Numbered from the stretch's first letter, positions 25,084 through 34,773 are shown. The stretch is DNA of 64,000 nt from a bacterium (GCA_022072165.1 JAJVIF010000001.1:337353-401352); one strand, 5' to 3'. Numbers and translations: made by a program. Notes: a model not told the origin generated them from the letters alone.

Positions 25084-25929
25084 GTGACTGAAACCCTGCG
25101 AATGCCTGAGCCTGACGCCGACCCTGGGGCGGAGTCCGTTGTCGCCGCCGAGGATGCCGGCTTCGATGGCTTTACGGTCCGCCTGCCGGCATTCGAGGGG
25201 CCACTGGACCTGCTGCTGCACCTGATCCGGAAGCACGAAATCGACCTCTTCGACATCCCGATTCACTTCATCACCTCGGAGTACCTGCGGCATCTGCAGC
25301 TGCTCGAAGAACTGGATGTGACGGTCTCATCTGAGTTCCTGGTGATGGCCGCGACCCTGGTCCACATCAAGAGCCAGATGCTCCTCCCCAGTCAGTTCCT
25401 CCGGTCGCTGATGACTGATGCGGAATACCGTAAGTCGCTGGCCCCGGAAGACCCCCGCTTCGAGCTGGTCCAGGCGTTGCTTTCGCGTCAGGCAGTGGAC
25501 ACTGCCGCTGCGGAACTGGGACGGCGCGATGAGCAGGCCCGGTGTATCTACTTTCCCGACTTTGAGCGGTCCCTCGAAGGCTTCGATGGGGAGTTAGAAA
25601 TCGACCTCTCCGGACTCACCATTAATCGGCTGCTGACTGCCTTCGAGCGTGTCCTGACCCGGGAGCGGGATCCCGCCATGACAGTCATGGCAGCGCGCCT
25701 TTCCGTCGGAGATGTTATGCGTGAAATCCGGCATCTGCGGCAGCAGGGGCATCTGGCGTTTACCTTCCGGGACCTGATCCGGGAAGAGCCCCGGGGCTAC
25801 CGTATCGTGGCCGTGTTCCTGGCGCTGCTCGAACTGGCACGTCAGGGGCGGCTACGGCTGGAACAGGAAGAGCCCGATGGTGACATCGCCGCCGCCTGGG
25901 AGGATCAGCCCTCCGGAGTCGCCGCATGA
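25084..25929 (+). CDS. scpA: segregation and condensation protein A
   Basis: A 281-residue kleisin subunit of the SMC-ScpAB condensin. The N-terminal signature FEGPLDLLLHLIRKHEIDLFDIPI binds the SMC neck; the C-terminal winged helix (about residues 215-275) binds the SMC head. GTG 25084 is chosen because a -10 lies 7 bases before it; GTG 25057 and ATG 25102 are also in frame. scpB overlaps its stop by four bases. SMC itself is not in the window. Confidence 0.93.
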   Translation: MTETLRMPEPDADPGAESVVAAEDAGFDGFTVRLPAFEGPLDLLLHLIRKHEIDLFDIPIHFITSEYLRHLQLLEELDVTVSSEFLVMAATLVHIKSQMLLPSQFLRSLMTDAEYRKSLAPEDPRFELVQALLSRQAVDTAAAELGRRDEQARCIYFPDFERSLEGFDGELEIDLSGLTINRLLTAFERVLTRERDPAMTVMAARLSVGDVMREIRHLRQQGHLAFTFRDLIREEPRGYRIVAVFLALLELARQGRLRLEQEEPDGDIAAAWEDQPSGVAA

Positions 25930-26714
25930 AGCAGGAGGAGCAGGAGCACGATATGACCGTCGCTGAAGCGCGTCATGCAGAGGAACAGGATTGCGACGAG
26001 CAGCCCGTTCCGGAGGCCGTTGATCAGTCGGATGATTCTTCCGAAGAGCTGGCTGAAGCGCCGGAACTGACACCCATTCCCTTTGAGCAGCAACTCATTG
26101 AGCAGCCGGTACTCCTCCAGCGGACCCTCCAGGCTTTGCTTTTTCTTGAGCCGGATGCGGTGACTGCTTCCAGGCTGGCCTCTGGACTCGGCATCGAAGT
26201 GAGCTATGTGGAAACGGCACTACAGGAACTCCGGACCTCCCTCGCTGACCAAGGGATTGTCCTGCTGGAGGGGGGGGGAGTCTGGCGGCTCGGGACCCAT
26301 CCGGAACTCGCGACCGCGATTGAGCGGTACTACAAGCGCTCACGACGTCGCAAGCTGAGTCGTGCCATGCTCGAAACCCTCGCCATCATTGCCTGTCAGG
26401 GACCGGTCACCCGGGCGGAAATCGAGGATGTCCGCCAGGTCAACAGCGATGGGGTCGTGGCCCGCTGTCTGGAACTCGACTTCATCGAGGTGGTGGGCCA
26501 GAAGGAAACCCCGGGGCGTCCGTTGCTCTACGGCATCACTGAGGATTTCCTGCGGCATTTCGGCCTTGCCGACGCTGGCGACCTGCAAGCGTTGCTGCCC
26601 GTGGAGTGGGGGAGCCTGCCCCGTCAGACCCTCCTCCCATTGCAGGCATCGCCCGCGGAAGCCAGCCCCGAAGTGGAGCCGGTCGGGAGTCTCGACACAG
26701 CGGCAGATTCATAA
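25926..26714 (+). CDS. scpB: segregation and condensation protein B
   Basis: A 262-residue ScpB with an acidic, probably disordered N-terminus (about residues 1-58), two winged-helix domains (LLQRTLQALLFLEPDAVT and LSRAMLETLAIIACQGPVTRAEI) and the linker GRPLLYGITEDFLRHFGL, all typical. It dimerises and bridges the kleisin ScpA. The acidic N-terminal extension and the Pro/Ala/Glu tail make it longer than usual. The start overlaps the scpA stop as ATGA. Confidence 0.93.
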   Translation: MKQEEQEHDMTVAEARHAEEQDCDEQPVPEAVDQSDDSSEELAEAPELTPIPFEQQLIEQPVLLQRTLQALLFLEPDAVTASRLASGLGIEVSYVETALQELRTSLADQGIVLLEGGGVWRLGTHPELATAIERYYKRSRRRKLSRAMLETLAIIACQGPVTRAEIEDVRQVNSDGVVARCLELDFIEVVGQKETPGRPLLYGITEDFLRHFGLADAGDLQALLPVEWGSLPRQTLLPLQASPAEASPEVEPVGSLDTAADS

Positions 26715-26736
26715 CCTGACAGAGCGGTTTAGCCTC

Positions 26737-26764
26737 TTGGATTTCCCGGAGCCTTTGTTACAAT
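26737..26764 (+). promoter_or_regulatory. promoter for DD-carboxypeptidase gene
   Basis: TTGGAT (26737-26742), a 16-base spacer and TACAAT (26759-26764). Transcription would start near 26771, just before a strong hairpin. Confidence 0.55.
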
Positions 26765-26773
26765 CCTGGGCCA

Positions 26774-26801
26774 CCGGGAGTCTCACGGACGAGACTCTCG
26801 G
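26774..26801 (+). promoter_or_regulatory. hairpin at the 5' end of the DD-carboxypeptidase mRNA
   Basis: CCGGGAGTCTC (26774-26784) pairs with GAGACTCTCGG (26791-26801) with one G-T pair and a 6-base loop. It starts within about 4 bases of the predicted +1 and has no T-run, so it is more likely a stabilising or regulatory leader hairpin than a terminator. Confidence 0.5.
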
Positions 26802-26912
26802 GAGTGGACTTTGTTGCAGCCAGAGTCCACCGGAGCCCCCAGCTTCGCCTCGCACCAGTTCACGGCTCACCGGGCGGCCGACACCAGACTTCCGCGGAGG
26901 ATTCCACGGCTG

Positions 26913-27932
26913 ATGTCTGCACGACCACCTTCTGCACCGCTGCATTCCGGCTGGTTTGTCGCCGGACTTCTCTGGGCGCTTGTCGCCTATGGGCAGCCAC
27001 CTATCACGCCTGCTTTTGCTGAGTCGACCGCGACTCCCGTTGCAGCACGTCCTGCGGCCAGAGCAACTGTCCGCTATGCCATGCAGCCGCCACACATCGC
27101 GGCTGCCAGCGCGATCCTGATTGACCGGGTCACCGGCGAAGTGCTGTTTGAGCTCAAGCCCGATGAACAGCGCGTCCCGGCCTCCACCACCAAAATCATG
27201 ACTGCCCTTCTGGCGCTCGAGAACAGCGATCCGGCGACACCGGTCGTGGTGAGTCCCCTGGCCACCCAGACCGGTGGTTCCCGTCTGCATATCTCCGCCG
27301 GGGAAGAAATCCCGATGGCAGACATGATCGAGGCGATGATGATCCGTTCCGGCAACGATGCGGCGGCGGCGATCGCGGAGACCATCGGCGGCGATCAGGC
27401 GCACTTCATCGAGATGATGAACATCCGGGCTGCCGAACTTGGGATGACCAATACACGCTTTCAGAATCCCCATGGGATGCCCATGACTGGAGGCGGTAAT
27501 CTGTCGACCGCCCGGGATCTGGCGAAGCTGGCGCAAGCCGCCCTGGACTCGCCTCGTTTCTGCAGCATAGTCCAAAAGTCAAAGGTGGTCTATCCCACGT
27601 TCGGCATCCGCTCGGCGGTGGAGTTCACCAACACCAATCGCCTCCTCGAAGAGTTCCCCCTGACCACTGGTATCAAGACTGGTTACACTGACCTGGCGCG
27701 GCATTGCCTGGTCGCCAGTGCCCGCTTCCGGGACCGGGAAGTCATCGGCGTGATCCTCGGCGCTGAAAAAGCAACGATTCGGCCAGACATGGTCCGTCTC
27801 TTCGACTACGGCCTGAACGTGCTGGCGGACGACTACTGGATCTACCGGAAGTTCTCGCTGGAGCCGCAGGTCTATCCCTTTGAGGCACCGCCTGCACCGG
27901 TCATGGCCTCGGCATCGACGGTCATCCAGTAA
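26913..27932 (+). CDS. D-alanyl-D-alanine carboxypeptidase (S11)
   Basis: A 339-residue penicillin-binding protein of the DacA/DacF type. A signal peptide ends at about AFA-ES (residue 36). The three active-site motifs are intact: STTK (Ser91, Lys94), SGN (146-148) and KTG (255-257). It trims the terminal D-Ala of peptidoglycan stem peptides in the periplasm. The C-terminal region is short, without the usual beta-domain and membrane-anchoring amphipathic helix. ATG 26913 is chosen because it gives the signal peptide and has GGAGG upstream, although the spacing is long (about 12). Confidence 0.9.
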   Translation: MSARPPSAPLHSGWFVAGLLWALVAYGQPPITPAFAESTATPVAARPAARATVRYAMQPPHIAAASAILIDRVTGEVLFELKPDEQRVPASTTKIMTALLALENSDPATPVVVSPLATQTGGSRLHISAGEEIPMADMIEAMMIRSGNDAAAAIAETIGGDQAHFIEMMNIRAAELGMTNTRFQNPHGMPMTGGGNLSTARDLAKLAQAALDSPRFCSIVQKSKVVYPTFGIRSAVEFTNTNRLLEEFPLTTGIKTGYTDLARHCLVASARFRDREVIGVILGAEKATIRPDMVRLFDYGLNVLADDYWIYRKFSLEPQVYPFEAPPAPVMASASTVIQ

Positions 27933-27939
27933 CCCCCGC

Positions 27940-28503
27940 ATGGAACTGCAGCCCTTTAATCCCCGCTTCGCTCCGCTGGTTGCGTCCTGGCTGCCCGACT
28001 CTCAGGCACTTCGGCAGGTCGACCCCCTGGCCGACAGCGCCATCACCGCCGACCTCATCCTGCGCTGGATGGAGCGGGCGGATTACCCCTTCATGCTCCT
28101 CCCAAGTCCGCAAAGCGACCCGGTTGGCTACGGGGAATTGCTCTATCCACGCCACATGGCCGGGATGGTCGCCCAGCATGTCATGGTCGACCCCCGGGTC
28201 CGCGGGCAGGGCTACGGCTGGACCCTCATCGAGCGACTGGGGCATGTCGTCCACGCCCGCTTCGGGGAAGAGCGACTCGGCATCCAGGTGGAGCAGGCGC
28301 ATGTCACCGCCATTGCCCTGTTAAGAGCCATGGGCTTCGCCGAAGTGAGTCCGGTCACGCTGATGCCCCCGTCTGGCGGGCAGGGGGTCTCAGCGATGCT
28401 CCTGAGTGCTCGTCTGCCTCTCGCACCGTTTCAGCATCGTGAGAAAAGCATCCCGGACCCTGGCGAAGAGCCAGGCTACGGCCGGGGACTGCGCTGGACC
28501 TGA
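27940..28503 (+). CDS. GNAT-family acetyltransferase
   Basis: A 187-residue protein with the GNAT acetyl-CoA loop as VMVDPRVRGQGYGWTLIERL (motif A, R-G-x-G-x-G) and the following AIALLRAMGF segment. The substrate is not predictable; ribosomal proteins, small amines or antibiotics are possible. It starts 8 bases after the carboxypeptidase stop and is probably co-transcribed. Confidence 0.82.
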   Translation: MELQPFNPRFAPLVASWLPDSQALRQVDPLADSAITADLILRWMERADYPFMLLPSPQSDPVGYGELLYPRHMAGMVAQHVMVDPRVRGQGYGWTLIERLGHVVHARFGEERLGIQVEQAHVTAIALLRAMGFAEVSPVTLMPPSGGQGVSAMLLSARLPLAPFQHREKSIPDPGEEPGYGRGLRWT

Positions 28504-28562
28504 AGTCGGGTCATCGAAGCGGCCTGAACTCCTGATTCATCCTCAGTTGATGCTGCCGTGCT

Positions 28563-28568
28563 TACAAT
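28563..28568 (+). promoter_or_regulatory. -10 element of leaderless pseudouridine synthase gene
   Basis: TACAAT, then 7 bases, then ATG 28576. No clear -35 box. Confidence 0.5.
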
Positions 28569-28575
28569 CGGATCC

Positions 28576-29361
28576 ATGACTACGGGGACCCCGATCCGCC
28601 TCCAGAAGTACCTCGCCCGTGCGGGTGGGCTCTCTCGTCGCAAATGCGCCGACCTCATCGCCGCTGGAGGTATCCAGGTCAACGGGCAAGTGGTCCGGGA
28701 GCCCTACTTCCGCCTGCTCCTGGGAGTAGATGAAGTCCGGAGTGAAGGGGTGCTCCTCCGGCCAGCCCGCCCGGTCTACTACAAGTTCTACAAGCCGCCA
28801 CAGTTTCTCTCGGCCATGGGGGATGACGGTCCCACCATCAGCAGTCTGCTCCCACCCGACATGACCAGGGTCTTTCCGGTCGGCCGACTCGACTTTGATG
28901 CCGAGGGGCTCCTGCTTCTGATGAACGACGGCGACCTGTCAAATCTGCTCCTGCATCCCCGCTATCACGTCGAAAAGGAGTATCAGGTCCGCCTGAAGCC
29001 CTGTCCCAGCCGGGGGCAACTGCGACGTCTGGAAGCGGGAGTCGAACTGGATGGCCGGATGACCAAACCGTCTACCTGGGAACTGCTTGAACGGCTCGAT
29101 GGCGGACAACAGGGAAGCATCAGGGTCGTCCTCACCGAAGGGCGAAAGAATCAGATCAAGCGGATGGCGGAGCTGGTTCACAGCCATGTGCGGAGTCTGC
29201 TGCGGGAACGCTTCGGGCCGATCCGCCTCGGGCACATGAAGCCAGGACAGTTCAAAAAGCTGGCACCGGGAGAACTGGCAGCGCTGCAGCGTCTGGCGGA
29301 TCAGGCACGCCAGGACCTGGCGGGGGTCGAGGAAGATGACACTGAGGGCGATGACGACTAG
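28576..29361 (+). CDS. RsuA/RluB-family ribosomal RNA pseudouridine synthase
   Basis: A 261-residue protein with an N-terminal S4 RNA-binding domain (residues 7-60) and a pseudouridine synthase domain. The catalytic aspartate is Asp106 in GRLDFDAEGLLLL, and VVLTEGRKNQIKRM is the usual second motif. It modifies a uridine in 16S or 23S rRNA; RluB, RluE/F and RsuA cannot be told apart here. The C-terminus is acidic (EEDDTEGDDD). ATG 28576 is chosen over GTG 28558 because of the -10 element just upstream. Its stop shares the CTAG sequence with the convergent mgtE stop. Confidence 0.9.
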   Translation: MTTGTPIRLQKYLARAGGLSRRKCADLIAAGGIQVNGQVVREPYFRLLLGVDEVRSEGVLLRPARPVYYKFYKPPQFLSAMGDDGPTISSLLPPDMTRVFPVGRLDFDAEGLLLLMNDGDLSNLLLHPRYHVEKEYQVRLKPCPSRGQLRRLEAGVELDGRMTKPSTWELLERLDGGQQGSIRVVLTEGRKNQIKRMAELVHSHVRSLLRERFGPIRLGHMKPGQFKKLAPGELAALQRLADQARQDLAGVEEDDTEGDDD

Positions 29362-30695
29362 AGCAGGGTGCCCTGCAGCATAATCATGGCGACCGAGAAG
29401 AAGAGAATGATGCCGGTGACGTCGACAATGGTCGCGACAAAGGGCGCGGAAGCGCTGGCAGGATCCAGCCCCACCCTGCGCAGCAGCAGCGGCAGCATGG
29501 AGCCAGCGATCGTGCCCCAGATGACCACGCCGATCAGGCTGATGCCAATTGTCAGGCCGATCGCTGCCCAGTGCGGACCGTAGATGCCCCAGAGCTTCTC
29601 CCAGAGATAGACCCGTAAGAAACCAATCGCACCCAGGATGAGTCCGATCATGAAGCCGGTGAGGACTTCCCGGCGGAGCACCATGAGCCAGTTACGTCCG
29701 CGGACCTCCCCAAGCACCATGGCGCGAATGAGCAAGGTCGAGGCCTGTGACCCGCTGTTGCCGCCACTGGCGATGATCAGGGGAATGAACGTGCTCAGGA
29801 CAATTGCCCGGGAAAGGGCCTCCTCATAGTTCGCCAGCGCTGTGGCGGTCATCATTTCCCCCAAAAACAGGATGACCAGCCAGGGTGCCCGCTTACGGAT
29901 CATTTCCCCAAGGGAGATCTGCAGATACGGGGCTTCGATGTACTCCATACCGCCGAGCTTGTGAATGTCTTCCGTGACCTCTTCGGCCACCACATTCACC
30001 ACGTCGTCGACCGTGATGATCCCTTTCATCACCCCCGCACCATCGACCACCGGGATAGCTGCCAGCTCGTGCTCCTGAAAAAGCCGGCCCACCTCTTCCT
30101 GGTCGGTCTCTTCCCGCACGACCACCGGATCCCGGTGCATCAGTTCCTGCATCTGTTTTTGGGGCGGAGCGACCAGGAGTTCCCGAATCGAGAGGACACC
30201 GAGGAGGACCTGATGCTGATCCAGGACATACAGGTAGTACAGAGTTTCGATGGATTCAATCGCCTGCCGTCGCAGATAAGCGATGGCCTGGTCCGCTGTC
30301 ATCTCTGGCCGCAGTCGGGCGAACCGGGGATTCATGAGTCCACCGGCATCGTCCTCGGCGTACGCCATCAGGGCCGTAACCTCTTTGCGGTGCGCCTCAT
30401 CGAGGAGTTGCAGCAACTCCTCCCGCTCATCGGGACTCGATTCCTGCAGCAGGTCCGCGGCATCGTCGGGTGCGAGCATCCGCATCCAGAGACGCCGTCG
30501 AGTGGGGTCAAGTGTGTGGATCAGGTCCGCCTGGTCCCTGGCATCCAGGTCAAGAAAAAACTTCAGCGCATCAGTAGTCGAAAGTTCCTCAAACCCTTCC
30601 AGCCGCTCCGCAGAGCCCATGGCTGGCCAGAGTTCACGCAGCACCTCGGGGGAGGCGCTGGGGTCGATCAGCAGGTCGCGTGACTGCGGCACCAC
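29358..30695 (-). CDS. mgtE: MgtE-type magnesium transporter
   Basis: A 445-residue transporter: the N-terminal MgtE_N superhelix (about residues 20-125), tandem CBS domains (about 130-250) that sense cytoplasmic Mg2+, a linking helix, and five membrane helices (from about 280) with the pore motif PLIIASGGNSGSQA. All parts are present at normal length. Two GTG codons in a row stand at the start; AGGAGG is 4 bases before the first and 7 before the second, so translation may begin at 30692. Convergent with the pseudouridine synthase gene. Confidence 0.95.
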   Translation of the reverse strand: MVPQSRDLLIDPSASPEVLRELWPAMGSAERLEGFEELSTTDALKFFLDLDARDQADLIHTLDPTRRRLWMRMLAPDDAADLLQESSPDEREELLQLLDEAHRKEVTALMAYAEDDAGGLMNPRFARLRPEMTADQAIAYLRRQAIESIETLYYLYVLDQHQVLLGVLSIRELLVAPPQKQMQELMHRDPVVVREETDQEEVGRLFQEHELAAIPVVDGAGVMKGIITVDDVVNVVAEEVTEDIHKLGGMEYIEAPYLQISLGEMIRKRAPWLVILFLGEMMTATALANYEEALSRAIVLSTFIPLIIASGGNSGSQASTLLIRAMVLGEVRGRNWLMVLRREVLTGFMIGLILGAIGFLRVYLWEKLWGIYGPHWAAIGLTIGISLIGVVIWGTIAGSMLPLLLRRVGLDPASASAPFVATIVDVTGIILFFSVAMIMLQGTLL

Positions 30696-30799
30696 AGGCC
30701 TCCTTCAGGCGATGTCTATGGACAGGGTCGTTCACAGCGGAGGCATCGTACTTTCTTTCAGGACACTCTGCGAGTTGCAGAGGCGTCACAACCGCAGGA

Positions 30800-31456
30800 T
30801 TAATCGAGCTGGCGGTCGACCAGTGACTCCTGGGGAGGCGCTTCGTAATCCGCTGGTGGAGTCTTCCCGATGCCCTCTTTGATGACCAGTCGAGCCGCGA
30901 TCGTGCGGGCGGGCACATCGTTGGGCAGCCGCGGATCAGTCGAGGCTCCGTTGTACTCCACCCAGTTGCGGGCTTCGAAAAAGGTGTCCGTATCTTCTTC
31001 CGATGGCCCATCAGCGCCAGTGTCGCCGTAGCCGAGGAACACAAAGCCCGCCTGAGTCCCATCCGGCATCACAATGGCCGAATAAGAGTAGTCTCCCGGA
31101 TCGCTGCCGACGAAGCTCGGTTCCGGCTTCATGGGCGTCTGCGTGAACGGATTCGTCGGGACCTGCCCATTCATGATCTCGTTCTCGATAAACATGACAT
31201 GCGCCGGGAAGGGCTTGCCCGCCTGACCTGCTCCTTCGAGGAGGACCAGCATCTCCTCGAAATTCTGCCGACTCTGGGAGTTCAGGGCTGCAATGTCCGG
31301 CACATCGGCTGCAGGCTCATCCGATGCTGCTGCCTGCTGGGATGGGGCATTGCTCGATTTCGTTGATGGTTCCGCGCCTTTGCTTGCCGGGGGATTGCCA
31401 CCGCAACTCACCAGCAAGGCGATGACGGGTAGCAGGATCAGAACACTGAGGGGCAT
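30800..31456 (-). CDS. lipoprotein with pseudopilin-like C-terminal domain
   Basis: A 218-residue lipoprotein: signal peptide and lipobox LLVSC (about residue 18), a Ser/Ala/Pro-rich linker (to about 50), then a compact domain with NPFTQTPM and DYSYSAIVMPDGTQAGFVFLGYG. The pair NPFTG....G.Y.Y......Y.I.GYG is typical of the beta-domain of type II secretion pseudopilins and minor pilins, but the prepilin helix is replaced by a lipid anchor. No secretion genes are nearby. CGGAGG lies before the ATG. Confidence 0.7.
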   Translation of the reverse strand: MPLSVLILLPVIALLVSCGGNPPASKGAEPSTKSSNAPSQQAAASDEPAADVPDIAALNSQSRQNFEEMLVLLEGAGQAGKPFPAHVMFIENEIMNGQVPTNPFTQTPMKPEPSFVGSDPGDYSYSAIVMPDGTQAGFVFLGYGDTGADGPSEEDTDTFFEARNWVEYNGASTDPRLPNDVPARTIAARLVIKEGIGKTPPADYEAPPQESLVDRQLD

Positions 31457-31531
31457 GGGTCAGGCCTCCGGGACGACGATCATGTCTGAGGAAGTACCTT
31501 ACCCCAAACGCTGGACTCGGGGCGACCCCCC

Positions 31532-31537
31532 TACAAT
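31532..31537 (+). promoter_or_regulatory. -10 element of leaderless HAD phosphatase gene
   Basis: TACAAT, then 6 bases, then ATG 31544. No clear -35 box. Confidence 0.5.
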
Positions 31538-31543
31538 CAGGCT

Positions 31544-32389
31544 ATGCACGACGCCCTCCCGCCGTTTCTGCTGATCTTCGACCTCGATGGAGTCCTCTAT
31601 CGTCGGGATGAAGTCCTCCCCGATGCACCGGCGGTACTGCAACGGCTCCGGGAAGCGGGCTTTTTGATTGCCTTCTGCACCAACAACAGCTGGTTTCCAC
31701 CCAGCGAGGTCGCGGCGCGGCTGGAGCGGATGGGCATCGCGGCTGCCGCGAACGAAGTCTTCACCAGCGGACAAGCCGCAGCCCGGCTGGCAGCGACCCG
31801 GTATCCGGGGGGCACTGCACTGGTGGTGGGAGGTCCGGGATTGCGGCAGGCGGCTACGGAAGCCGGGTTGACTGTTACGACTCCCGCTGAGCCGGAAGCG
31901 CCTGTGGATGTCGTGATCGCTGGCATCGACTGGGACTTCACCTATGCCACGCTGGGACGCGCCCAGCATGCTCTGCTGGCTGGTGCGACTTTCATCGCAA
32001 CAAACCTCGATCCTCGGTACCCGGTGGAGGAGGGGCGCTTCCTGCCGGGAGCGGGCAGCCTCGTGGCAGCGATCCAGGCCGCCGCTGGGGTCGAGCCGCT
32101 CCTGGCGGGCAAACCCGCTACGCCCCTTATTGAAGCCTGCATGTCGCACTACGGCCGTGCGCCAAAGGAAAGTCTCGTCATCGGCGACCAGCTCGCCACG
32201 GATATCCTGGCGGGCAATCTCGCCGGATGCCGAACCGCCCTGCTGCTGACAGGCGTGTCCAGCCGTGAAGAGGCGGAAGTCCGTCGGGGGAATGGACGCC
32301 CCACGTTCATCTTCGACGCGCTGTCCGATCTGGCACAGGCGCTCACGTCGGATGAGCTGCTCGTTGTCCAACGCCCCCCCAATCGCTAG
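31544..32389 (+). CDS. NagD-type HAD phosphatase
   Basis: A 281-residue HAD hydrolase of class IIA. Motif I is DLDGVLY (nucleophile Asp13, Asp15), motif II is CTNNS, the lysine is in GKPATPLI, and motif III is IGDQLATDI. Family members dephosphorylate small phosphometabolites such as 2-phosphoglycolate, 4-nitrophenylphosphate or nucleotides. Its end contains the promoter of the next gene. Confidence 0.9.
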   Translation: MHDALPPFLLIFDLDGVLYRRDEVLPDAPAVLQRLREAGFLIAFCTNNSWFPPSEVAARLERMGIAAAANEVFTSGQAAARLAATRYPGGTALVVGGPGLRQAATEAGLTVTTPAEPEAPVDVVIAGIDWDFTYATLGRAQHALLAGATFIATNLDPRYPVEEGRFLPGAGSLVAAIQAAAGVEPLLAGKPATPLIEACMSHYGRAPKESLVIGDQLATDILAGNLAGCRTALLLTGVSSREEAEVRRGNGRPTFIFDALSDLAQALTSDELLVVQRPPNR

Positions 32390-32392
32390 AAT
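32364..32392 (+). promoter_or_regulatory. promoter of the DUF1579 gene
   Basis: TTGTCC (32364-32369), a 17-base spacer and TAGAAT (32387-32392), overlapping the stop of the HAD gene. The leader is about 35 bases. Confidence 0.55.
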
Positions 32393-32433
32393 ACCGGTAG
32401 CTCATACGTCCTTCCCGCCACGAGGTCCCTGAG

Positions 32434-32904
32434 ATGGAATTCCCGCAGCCAACCCCCCAGCACGAATGGCTCCGCCAGCTCATAGGTTCCTGGGAGTTCG
32501 AGGGGGGCGATGAGAACATGAAAACCGTAGGCTCGGAGACGGTCCGGAGCCTGGGCGACCTCTGGGTCATCATGGATGGGACGACGGAGATTGTCGGCGG
32601 CCCGAAAGGGCAGATGCAGATGACCCTCGGATTCGATCCCGCTATTGGCAGGTTTGTCGGGCATTGGATCGGCTCCATGATGACCAACCAGTGGGTTTAC
32701 GAAGGCGAACTGGATGCCACCGGTCAGATTCTGACGCTGAACACCACGGGTCCCACCTGGGAAGAAGGTCAGATCGGACAAGCGGCGTACCAGGACATCA
32801 TCGAACTTCATCCCGACGGTCGCCGGGTGCTCCGGAGCATGATGCAGAAAGCCGACGGCACCTGGATGGAGTTTTTGGTCGCGAACTATCGCCGTACCAG
32901 CTGA
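32434..32904 (+). CDS. DUF1579-family protein
   Basis: A 156-residue protein whose pattern (HEWLRQLIGSWEFEG, GFDPAIGRFVGHWI, then DGRRVLRSMM) matches DUF1579, a lipocalin-like beta-barrel family of unknown function. No signal peptide, so it is cytoplasmic. GAGG precedes the ATG. Neighbours do not suggest a role. Confidence 0.8.
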   Translation: MEFPQPTPQHEWLRQLIGSWEFEGGDENMKTVGSETVRSLGDLWVIMDGTTEIVGGPKGQMQMTLGFDPAIGRFVGHWIGSMMTNQWVYEGELDATGQILTLNTTGPTWEEGQIGQAAYQDIIELHPDGRRVLRSMMQKADGTWMEFLVANYRRTS

Positions 32905-33068
32905 CAGCCGCTTCGATGCTGGTCTGTTGGGGACCTCGCCGCTGTGTTAGGATTCCCCTACGTGACACCGGATCCTCCCTCGATGCGTCACGTACCCGCC
33001 AGCTTCGTGGCTCCTCCGGTCCTCACTCGCACTTTTGCTGACGCTTCCGACAGGGGGCCTGACAGGCC

Positions 33069-34730
33069 ATGAGCAGCACGCCGCAAAAATTTGTCTTCGT
33101 CACCGGGGGAAATGTCTCCAGTCTCGGCAAAGGGATTGCCAGCGCGAGTCTGGGACGCCTCCTCAAGGCGCGGGGCTATTCGGTCACCGCCATCAAGATT
33201 GACCCCTATCTCAATGTCGATGCCGGCACTATGTCTCCCTACCAGCATGGCGAAGTGTTTGTCACCAACGATGGGTCGGAAACCGACCTCGACCTGGGTC
33301 ACTACGAGCGATTCATGGATGTCGAACTCGCCGAAGACAACTCCATGACCACTGGCAAGGTCTACCAGAGTGTCATTGAAAAGGAACGCCGCGGTGACTA
33401 CCTCGGCGCCTGTGTGCAGATCATTCCGCACCTCACTGACGAGATCAAAGACCGGATTCACCGGGTCGCCCGGGCCACCCGCGCGGATGTGGTCCTCGTG
33501 GAAGTCGGCGGCACGGTCGGCGATATCGAGGGCCTGCCCTATCTGGAAGCGATTCGTCAGTTCCGCAACCAGGTCGGACGCAATAACTGCGTCAACATGC
33601 ACCTTACACTGGTCCCAGGAGTCGGTCCCGATGGCGAGCTCAAGACCAAGCTGACCCAGCACTCGGTCAAGGAACTTCGGGCCATCGGGATCCTCGCCGA
33701 TGTCATTGTCGCCCGAACCCGGCGTCCGCTGACCAGGGAAATGCGACGCAAAATCAGCCTCTTCTGTGATGTTGCGGAGCGGAATGTCATAGTCGGCCAG
33801 GACTCCGATCACCTCTACGCTGTGCCGCTGGACCTCGAGCGGGAGGGCATCGCCGACGCCATCCTGGAGCTGCTGGGACTGGAAAACACGACGCCGGATC
33901 TTGCCGAATGGGAAGCGATCAACCACACGCTGCGACATCCGAAGCGGACTGTCCGGATCGCCCTTGTGGGGAAGTACACCCAGCTCAAGGATGCCTACAT
34001 CAGCGTCCTGGAGTCGCTGACTCATGCTGGCATCGGCAATGAGGTGGAAGTCCTCACTGACCTCGTTCATTCGGAAACCATCGAGCCTGAAAACGCTGAC
34101 AAGTACCTGCGCCACGCCGATGGCATCCTGGTTCCCGGTGGCTTTGGCGACCGTGGGACCAGCGGCAAGATCGAGGCGATTCGCTACGCCCGTGAGCATG
34201 GGGTCCCCTTCCTGGGGCTCTGCCTCGGTCTGCAACTGGCGGTCATCGAGTTTGCGCGACATGTCGCTGGTATCGCTGATGCCGACTCCACGGAACTGAA
34301 TCCCATGACGCATGAGCCGCTCATTGACCTCATGCCCGACCAGAAACAAACGACCCTCAAGGGGGGCACCATGCGTCTGGGTGCCTACCCCTGCGTCCTG
34401 ACTCCCGGCACCCTGGCGGCCCGTTCCTACGGGCAAATCGAGGTCCAGGAGCGACACCGTCATCGCTATGAAGTCAACAACGCCTACCGTGAAACGCTGA
34501 GTCACCACGGCATGGTTTTCTCCGGACTCTCCCCGGATGGGCAGCTCGTGGAAATCGTGGAAGTTCCCGGACATCCCTTCTTCCTCGCAACACAGTTCCA
34601 CCCGGAGTTTCAGTCCCGGCCCAACCGGCCACATCCGCTTTTCCAGGCCTTCGTGAAAGCTGCGGTGGTCCGCGCACAGTCTCAGGGCTCCCGGACCTCG
34701 ACCACCACCCTCGAAACCAGCGCCGAGTAG
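33069..34730 (+). CDS. pyrG: CTP synthase
   Basis: A 553-residue enzyme that makes CTP from UTP, ATP and glutamine. The N-terminal synthetase has [13 protein letters not shown] (residues 10-22) and [22 protein letters not shown]; the C-terminal class I glutaminase has the nucleophile Cys385 in GLCLGLQ and the His-Glu pair in [10 protein letters not shown]. One difference is [11 protein letters not shown] where most enzymes have TGGVVSSLGKG. The ATG follows a weak ribosome binding site. Confidence 0.97.
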   Translation: MSSTPQKFVFVTGGNVSSLGKGIASASLGRLLKARGYSVTAIKIDPYLNVDAGTMSPYQHGEVFVTNDGSETDLDLGHYERFMDVELAEDNSMTTGKVYQSVIEKERRGDYLGACVQIIPHLTDEIKDRIHRVARATRADVVLVEVGGTVGDIEGLPYLEAIRQFRNQVGRNNCVNMHLTLVPGVGPDGELKTKLTQHSVKELRAIGILADVIVARTRRPLTREMRRKISLFCDVAERNVIVGQDSDHLYAVPLDLEREGIADAILELLGLENTTPDLAEWEAINHTLRHPKRTVRIALVGKYTQLKDAYISVLESLTHAGIGNEVEVLTDLVHSETIEPENADKYLRHADGILVPGGFGDRGTSGKIEAIRYAREHGVPFLGLCLGLQLAVIEFARHVAGIADADSTELNPMTHEPLIDLMPDQKQTTLKGGTMRLGAYPCVLTPGTLAARSYGQIEVQERHRHRYEVNNAYRETLSHHGMVFSGLSPDGQLVEIVEVPGHPFFLATQFHPEFQSRPNRPHPLFQAFVKAAVVRAQSQGSRTSTTTLETSAE

Positions 34731-34773
34731 TCACTTCACACACGCACCGCTTTCTGTTCAGGGAGGAACCCCC

